A DNA stretch of 64,000 nucleotides from Blautia sp. GTDB lineage: Bacteria > Bacillota > Clostridia > Lachnospirales > Lachnospiraceae. Both the position numbers and the translations under genes were made by a program. The stretch lies in contig JAETNR010000022.1 of NCBI GenBank assembly GCA_021772055.1, positions 1-64,000 on the forward strand, written 5' to 3'. Below the pieces are notes generated by a model that saw only the letters and a list, made by a program, of their open reading frames with translations, was not told where the DNA came from and did no database searches. Shown piece by piece: positions 59,588 to 64,000 of this stretch. Within the stretch, counting starts at the first letter, position 1, and the number at the start of each line of letters is the position of its first letter.

Positions 59588-60529
59588 ATGCCGTTTAATC
59601 AGAAACCACAAAAGTTTAATGCAAAGATTAACACAGTCACCATCGGCAGCGGAGATAAGACAGTTGCTTTGGGAGGAAACAGTACATTTCCTTTCTACAC
59701 ATTCGATGCTCCCACCGAGAACACCGCTAAAGTAGGTGTTGAAATTTCCGATATGGGTCTGGAAGGTGCATCAGAAGGAATTAAGGCATACTATGAAGGC
59801 GCTTCTACCATGGCTGAGATCGCAAAAAAAGCTGCAGCTATGGAAGGTGCTGATTTTGTTGCACTTGTTCTGGAAGGCGGAGACCCGAACGGTGAGAACA
59901 AGTCTGTAGACGAGCTGATCGCAGTTGTAAAAGAAGTTGCAGATGCAGTTGACTGCCCGTTAGTAGTAGAAGGCTGCAAGAATGTAGAAAAAGATGCGGA
60001 ACTTCTTCCGAAGGTAGCAGAAGTGCTCCAGGGAAGAAACGTTCTGATCCTTTCCGAAAAAGAAGAAAACTACAAGGCAATCGGTGCTTCCGCAGGTCTT
60101 GCATACAACCAGATCGTTGGTGCGGAATCTGCAGTAGATATCAACCTTGCAAAACAGTTAAACGTTGTTACCACTCAGTTAGGTGTAAATGCACAGAAGA
60201 TCGTTATGAATATCGGAAGTGCATGTGCAGGATACGGATATGAATATGTTGTATCTACCATGGACCGTATCAAAGGCGCAGCATTGGGACAGAACGACAA
60301 TATGCTGCAGATGCCTATCATTACTCCAGTAGCTTCCGAGACATGGGGCGTAAAAGAAGCATCCGCTTCTGAAGCAGATATGCCGGAATGGGGACCGCAG
60401 GACGAGCGCGGAATCGACATGGAAATCATGACCGCAGCAGCTGACCTGGCAGCAGGTTCTGATGCAGTCATTCTGAGACATCCTCAGTCTGTTGCAACCA
60501 TTTCTAAAATGATCAAAGCACTTGCGTAA
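59588..60529 (+). CDS. acsD: corrinoid/iron-sulphur protein small subunit
   Basis: The 313-residue TIM-barrel protein is the small subunit of the corrinoid iron-sulphur protein. Typical stretches are TVALGGNSTFPFYTFD, VALVLEGGDPNGENKS and the C-terminal WGPQDERGIDMEIMTAAADLAAGSDAVILRHP. With AcsC it carries the methyl group on cobalt from the methyltransferase to acetyl-CoA synthase. GAGGAGG precedes the ATG and acsC follows 22 bases after the stop. Confidence 0.95.
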   Translation: MPFNQKPQKFNAKINTVTIGSGDKTVALGGNSTFPFYTFDAPTENTAKVGVEISDMGLEGASEGIKAYYEGASTMAEIAKKAAAMEGADFVALVLEGGDPNGENKSVDELIAVVKEVADAVDCPLVVEGCKNVEKDAELLPKVAEVLQGRNVLILSEKEENYKAIGASAGLAYNQIVGAESAVDINLAKQLNVVTTQLGVNAQKIVMNIGSACAGYGYEYVVSTMDRIKGAALGQNDNMLQMPIITPVASETWGVKEASASEADMPEWGPQDERGIDMEIMTAAADLAAGSDAVILRHPQSVATISKMIKALA

Positions 60530-60551
60530 TTGAATAGGAGGAAGAAAAGAT

Positions 60552-61898
60552 ATGGCACTGAATGGTATTCAGATCTTTAAATTAACACCAAAGAAAAACT
60601 GTAAGGAATGTGGATGCCCGACATGTATGGCTTTCTCCATGAAAGTTGCACAGGGCGCTATGAAAATTGAGCAGTGTCCGCATATGTCTGATGAAGCAAT
60701 CGCATCTCTGTCAGAGGCAACCGCTCCGCCAATGAAAACCATCAAGATCGGTACAGGCGAAGGCGAATATACTCTTGGCGGTGAGACTGTACTTTTCAGA
60801 CATGAGAAGACATTCGTAAGCAAAACAAGATATGCAGTATCTCTCTGCACATGCATGGATGATGCAGCAGTAGAAGCTAAACTTGCAGAAATCCCGAAGG
60901 TAGACTATGAACGTATCGGTGAAAGAATGTATGCAGAGCTCGTATATGTAAACTGCTGTGAGGATGCAGATGCTGCAAAATATACCGCATTGGTTGAAAA
61001 AGCAGCAGGTCTTGGCAGAACTCTGATTCTTGGCTGTGCAGATCCTGAGATCGCAAAAGCAGCTCTTGCAGTATGCAAAGACAGCAAACCGGTATTAAAT
61101 GGAGCAAATGCTTCCAACTACGAAGCTATGAACGCAGTTGCAGCAGAAGCAGGCGTTGTACTTGGCGTATCCGGCAAAGACATCAACGAACTGTATGATA
61201 CTGTAGCAGCTCTGGAAAAACTTGGAAACAAGAACCTTGTTCTTGACGTAACAGGCGCTGACCTGAAAGAGACTTTTGCAAATGCAGTTCTTGTCCGCCG
61301 TGCAGCATTGAAAGATCAGGACAGAACTTTTGGATATCCGTCCATCGTAAACACTGTAAAGATCGCAGGCGGCGACGTACATATGCAGGCAGCTCTTGCT
61401 TCCCTGTTTACCATGAAATACGGTTCCATCATTGTTATGGAGCAGATGACTTATGCAGAAGCACTTCCTCTGTATGGACTTCGTCAGAACGTATTTACAG
61501 ACCCGCAGAAGCCAATGAAAGTAGAACCCGGCATCTACCAGCTGAACGGTGCAGACGAGAATTCTCTGGTTGTTACAACCGTAGACTTTGCTCTGACCTA
61601 CTTCGTAGTTTCCGGCGAGCTGGAGCGTTCCGGTGTTCCGCTTAATCTTGTTATCAATGATGCAGGCGGATTATCCGTACTGACATCCTGGGCTGCAGGC
61701 AAGTTCTCCGGCAACAGCATCTCCAAATTTATCATCGAGAATGTTGAACCGAAGGTAAAATGCAGAAAGCTTCTGATTCCTGGTAAAGTTGCTGTTCTCA
61801 AGGGCGACCTGGAAGCAAAACTTCCTGGATGGGAGATCATCGTTGGACCGAGAGAAGCTGTACAGCTTGTAAAATTCTTAAAGGATATGCAGGCATAA
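60552..61898 (+). CDS. acsC: corrinoid/iron-sulphur protein large subunit
   Basis: The 448-residue protein has the N-terminal 4Fe-4S motif C17-x2-C20-x4-C25-x16-C42 (KNCKECGCPTC then EQCPHM). This cluster keeps cobalt reduced. A TIM barrel and a C-terminal corrinoid-binding domain (NDAGGLSVLTSWAAGKFSG and KVAVLKGDLE) follow. It accepts methyl from AcsE and gives it to AcsB. The corrinoid explains why the cob operon is important in this organism. AGGAGG precedes the ATG. Confidence 0.96.
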   Translation: MALNGIQIFKLTPKKNCKECGCPTCMAFSMKVAQGAMKIEQCPHMSDEAIASLSEATAPPMKTIKIGTGEGEYTLGGETVLFRHEKTFVSKTRYAVSLCTCMDDAAVEAKLAEIPKVDYERIGERMYAELVYVNCCEDADAAKYTALVEKAAGLGRTLILGCADPEIAKAALAVCKDSKPVLNGANASNYEAMNAVAAEAGVVLGVSGKDINELYDTVAALEKLGNKNLVLDVTGADLKETFANAVLVRRAALKDQDRTFGYPSIVNTVKIAGGDVHMQAALASLFTMKYGSIIVMEQMTYAEALPLYGLRQNVFTDPQKPMKVEPGIYQLNGADENSLVVTTVDFALTYFVVSGELERSGVPLNLVINDAGGLSVLTSWAAGKFSGNSISKFIIENVEPKVKCRKLLIPGKVAVLKGDLEAKLPGWEIIVGPREAVQLVKFLKDMQA

Positions 61899-61914
61899 TA
61901 AAACAAACATATAA

Positions 61915-61958
61915 CCGCGGCCGGCCGGGAATTGCATGAGATTTGTGCAGGCCGGCGG
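61915..61958 (+). promoter_or_regulatory. GC-rich hairpin between acsC and acsE
   Basis: CCGCGGCCGGCC (61915-61926) pairs with GGCCGGCGG (61950-61958), with an inner TGCA/TGCA. There is no poly-T, so it is more likely an RNA processing or stability element than a terminator. Confidence 0.5.
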
Positions 61959-62000
61959 TGTCAAAGCGTACAATCTTAACAAATAAAGGAGAAGACGAGT

Positions 62001-62786
62001 ATGGCAAAATTTGTAACAATCGGGGAAAGACTTTCCACCACAGCACCGGCGGTAAACAAAGCATTTACCGAAAGAGATCCTGAGCCGATCTTAAAAAGAG
62101 CAAAACAGCAGCTGGATGCAGGCGCTACATATCTTGATGTAAATATCGGACCTGCAGAAAATGACGGCGAAGATTTAATGAAATGGGCTGTTCAGCTTCT
62201 TCAGAGCGAATTTGACAATGTTCCGCTTGCTCTGGATACCACCAACATGAAAGCAATCGAAGCCGGTATTTCCGTATACAACAGAGCTAAAGGAAAACCA
62301 ATCGTAAATTCCGCAGATGCAGGAGACAGAATTGCAAACATCGATCTTGCAGCAGCAAATGATGCTATTGTTATCGCTCTTTGTTCTTCCGGTATGGTTG
62401 CTGCAGACAATGATGAGCGTATGATGCATTGCCAGAATATGCTTGAAAGAGGTATGATGCTTGGCATGGAACCGACAGATCTGTGGTTTGACCCGTTATT
62501 CCTGGTTGTAAAGGGAATGCAGGACAAACAGATGGAAGTTCTGGAAGCAATCAAAATGTTCTCAGAGATGGGACTGAATTCCACAGGCGGTCTGTCCAAC
62601 AACAGTAATGGTATGCCGAAACACATCCGTCCGATCATGGATTCCGCTCTTGTAGCAATGTGTATGATGCAGGGTCTTACTTCTGCGATTGTAAACCCGA
62701 ATGACCTTCGTCTGATGGAAACAATCAAATCCTGTGATATCTTTAAGAATAATACTCTGTACGCTGATTCCTATCTGGAAATCTAA
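62001..62786 (+). CDS. acsE: methyltetrahydrofolate:corrinoid/iron-sulphur protein methyltransferase
   Basis: The 261-residue pterin-binding TIM barrel has TIGERLSTTAPAVNKAF and GATYLDVNIGPAENDGEDLM near the N-terminus, where pteridine-binding Asp and Asn lie. PLALDTTNMKAIEAG, GLSNNSNGMP and NPNDLRLMET follow. It moves the methyl from CH3-tetrahydrofolate to the cobalt of AcsC/AcsD, linking the methyl and carbonyl branches. AAGGAGAAG precedes the ATG. A terminator-like hairpin separates it from acsV. Confidence 0.95.
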   Translation: MAKFVTIGERLSTTAPAVNKAFTERDPEPILKRAKQQLDAGATYLDVNIGPAENDGEDLMKWAVQLLQSEFDNVPLALDTTNMKAIEAGISVYNRAKGKPIVNSADAGDRIANIDLAAANDAIVIALCSSGMVAADNDERMMHCQNMLERGMMLGMEPTDLWFDPLFLVVKGMQDKQMEVLEAIKMFSEMGLNSTGGLSNNSNGMPKHIRPIMDSALVAMCMMQGLTSAIVNPNDLRLMETIKSCDIFKNNTLYADSYLEI

Positions 62787-62801
62787 GAGTACAAAATGGG
62801 A

Positions 62802-62830
62802 GGCTGGAGGCTTCGTCCTTCAGCCTTTTT
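62802..62830 (+). terminator. terminator between acsE and acsV
   Basis: GGCTGGAGG (62802-62810) pairs with CCTTCAGCC (62817-62825), followed by TTTTTGC. It can end or attenuate the acs transcript before acsV. Confidence 0.75.
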
Positions 62831-62889
62831 GCAAATAAGAAGCTTTTGCTTTTTCTATTTGATAAGGCTGTGAGAAAGGTGGTTGCCGG

Positions 62890-64000
62890 ATGTTTAAGGT
62901 AACATTTGCATTCGAAGATGGCAGTGTGGTAGAGACATATGCCAATGCGGGGGATAATCTATTGGAAATTGCGCGGGAGGCCAATGTAGCCATTGATGCT
63001 CCCTGTTCCGGAAACGCTTCCTGCGGAAAATGCCGGGTGCAGTTAAAAAGCGGAGAATTAGATTCCAAAAAAACACTTCATATTGCGGAGGAAGAGTACA
63101 ACAGCGGATGGAGACTGGCTTGCGTGAGCACGGTTTGTGCAGATGTAACGGTACTGGTGCCGGATATTGCTTCTGCCTATAAGAGCAGAATGAAGGTTGC
63201 GGATTTAAGCTCTAAAGAGGAAATTGCCATTTTTGAAAAAGCCAAGAGAGAGATTGAATTTACCGGCATTATGCTGAGCAATAGTCTGGATGTGGTGGAG
63301 GTTACCATGAATCCGCCCAGTCTGGATGATACAATGCCGGATAATGAACGTCTGACAAGGGCGCTCCGTAAATTTTTGAATATTAAACGTGTAAGGATTC
63401 CTTATGCAGTATTGAAGAAACTGCCGGATGTCCTTCGCGACAACAATTACCAGGTAAAATGTATCCTGCGGACAACACCCAACGATATGTTTGTCTATGA
63501 CATTTATGGCATGGAAGACAACGTTGTGACATGCGGTCTTGCAGTGGATATCGGAACAACAACTGTATCGGCCGTGATCATTAATATGGAGAACGGCGAA
63601 ATTCTGGCAAAGGGTTCTGCAGGAAACGGGCAGATCCGTTATGGCGCGGATGTAATTAACCGTATCATTGAACAGCAGAAGCCGGGCGGCAAAAAGAAAC
63701 TTCAGGATGCTGTGATCAGGGAGACAATTAATCCCATGATCCGCGAAATGTGCAGAAGCGCCGGAATTTCCAAAAATCAGATATACAGGATGTGCGTAGC
63801 ATCCAATACAACGATGAATCATCTGTTTGCAGGAATCAATGCAGATCCGCTGCGTATGGAACCATATATTCCTGCATTCTTTAAAACAAATTCCCTGTTT
63901 GCTTCCGATGTGGGAATTGATATTAACCAGGATGCCCATATTATTGTGGCACCGAATATAGGGAGCTATGTAGGCGGTGATATTACTGCCGGGACACTTG
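62890..64000 (+). CDS. acsV: reductive activator of the corrinoid protein (AcsV/RACo-like), truncated by the window end
   Basis: The 370 residues visible combine an N-terminal plant-type 2Fe-2S domain (APCSGNASCGKCRVQ, fourth Cys in LACVSTVC, residues 1-95) with an ATP-binding ASKHA domain. The latter begins near residue 216 (LAVDIGTTTVSAV) and has GNGQIRYGADVINRI and, at the edge, GSYVGGDITAG. Such proteins use ATP to reactivate oxidised Co(II) in the corrinoid protein. The gene continues beyond the window. AAGGTGG lies before the ATG at 62890. No stop occurs to 64000. Confidence 0.92.
   Translation, partial: MFKVTFAFEDGSVVETYANAGDNLLEIAREANVAIDAPCSGNASCGKCRVQLKSGELDSKKTLHIAEEEYNSGWRLACVSTVCADVTVLVPDIASAYKSRMKVADLSSKEEIAIFEKAKREIEFTGIMLSNSLDVVEVTMNPPSLDDTMPDNERLTRALRKFLNIKRVRIPYAVLKKLPDVLRDNNYQVKCILRTTPNDMFVYDIYGMEDNVVTCGLAVDIGTTTVSAVIINMENGEILAKGSAGNGQIRYGADVINRIIEQQKPGGKKKLQDAVIRETINPMIREMCRSAGISKNQIYRMCVASNTTMNHLFAGINADPLRMEPYIPAFFKTNSLFASDVGIDINQDAHIIVAPNIGSYVGGDITAGTL

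Overview
The window looks like a chromosome segment of a low-to-mid GC anaerobic Firmicute, most likely a Blautia-like acetogen of the family Lachnospiraceae. The evidence is a complete carbonyl branch of the Wood-Ljungdahl pathway (acsA, acsB, acsD, acsC, acsE, acsV with cooC and cooT), a 1178-residue pyruvate:ferredoxin oxidoreductase, PduL as phosphotransacylase, strong AGGAGG ribosome sites, TTGACA/TATAAT-type promoters, and several Clostridia-typical families (DUF4203, DUF975, DUF1015, DUF512, DUF3791/DUF3990). The genus is an inference from gene content; no rRNA or tRNA gene was seen.

Layout. 1-1.1 kb: the 3' end of a group II intron, then decayed phosphate butyryltransferase and butyrate kinase genes. 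1.1-10 kb: housekeeping and surface genes (zinc-dependent phospholipase C-like, secreted NlpC/P60 hydrolase, PduL, transglutaminase-like protein, YbaK, ABC-F, shikimate kinase). 10-15.2 kb: an Rrf2-type regulator, two long palindromic repeats sharing a 35-base core, then PFOR. 15.3-22.9 kb: glycosyltransferase/GtrA, a tightly overlapped cobalamin lower-loop operon (a 46-codon ORF, cobT, cobU, cobS, a second CobU-like gene, cobC), DUF975, a ZIP transporter and cysK. 23-30.6 kb: a membrane protein, aldehyde and alcohol dehydrogenases, AlkD, two orphan bacterial microcompartment shell proteins, DUF1015 and RNase HI. 31-35.5 kb: an SPFH/zinc-ribbon/TPM membrane-stress-like module and an SH3b lipoprotein.

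35.5-39.05 kb is an accessory island of intact and broken genes (methyltransferase with an internal deletion, flavodoxin, metallo-hydrolase tail, GNAT tail, alpha/beta hydrolase). It includes a DUF3791-DUF3990-DUF3791 three-gene unit joined by ATGA overlaps, which may be a toxin-antitoxin-like system, and it ends at a group II intron scar beside luxS. 39-50.5 kb returns to core genes: luxS, trpS, cyclophilin lipoprotein, rnhB, yraN, pgeF, prs, DUF512, der, plsY, gpsA and an aldo/keto reductase.

50.7-64 kb is the CO dehydrogenase/acetyl-CoA synthase cluster. It opens with a histidine-rich protein and CooT (nickel handling), then cooC, acsA, a second cooC, two tandem full-length acsB genes, acsD, acsC, acsE and the truncated start of acsV. 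The products would insert nickel, reduce CO2 to CO, carry the methyl group on the corrinoid protein and build acetyl-CoA. PFOR links acetyl-CoA to pyruvate, PduL could release acetyl phosphate, and the cobalamin genes finish the corrinoid cofactor that AcsC/AcsD need. The most striking observation is the acsB pair: almost the same protein in the C-terminal A-cluster half but clearly divergent in the N-terminal half, separated by a stem-loop that could set different expression levels.
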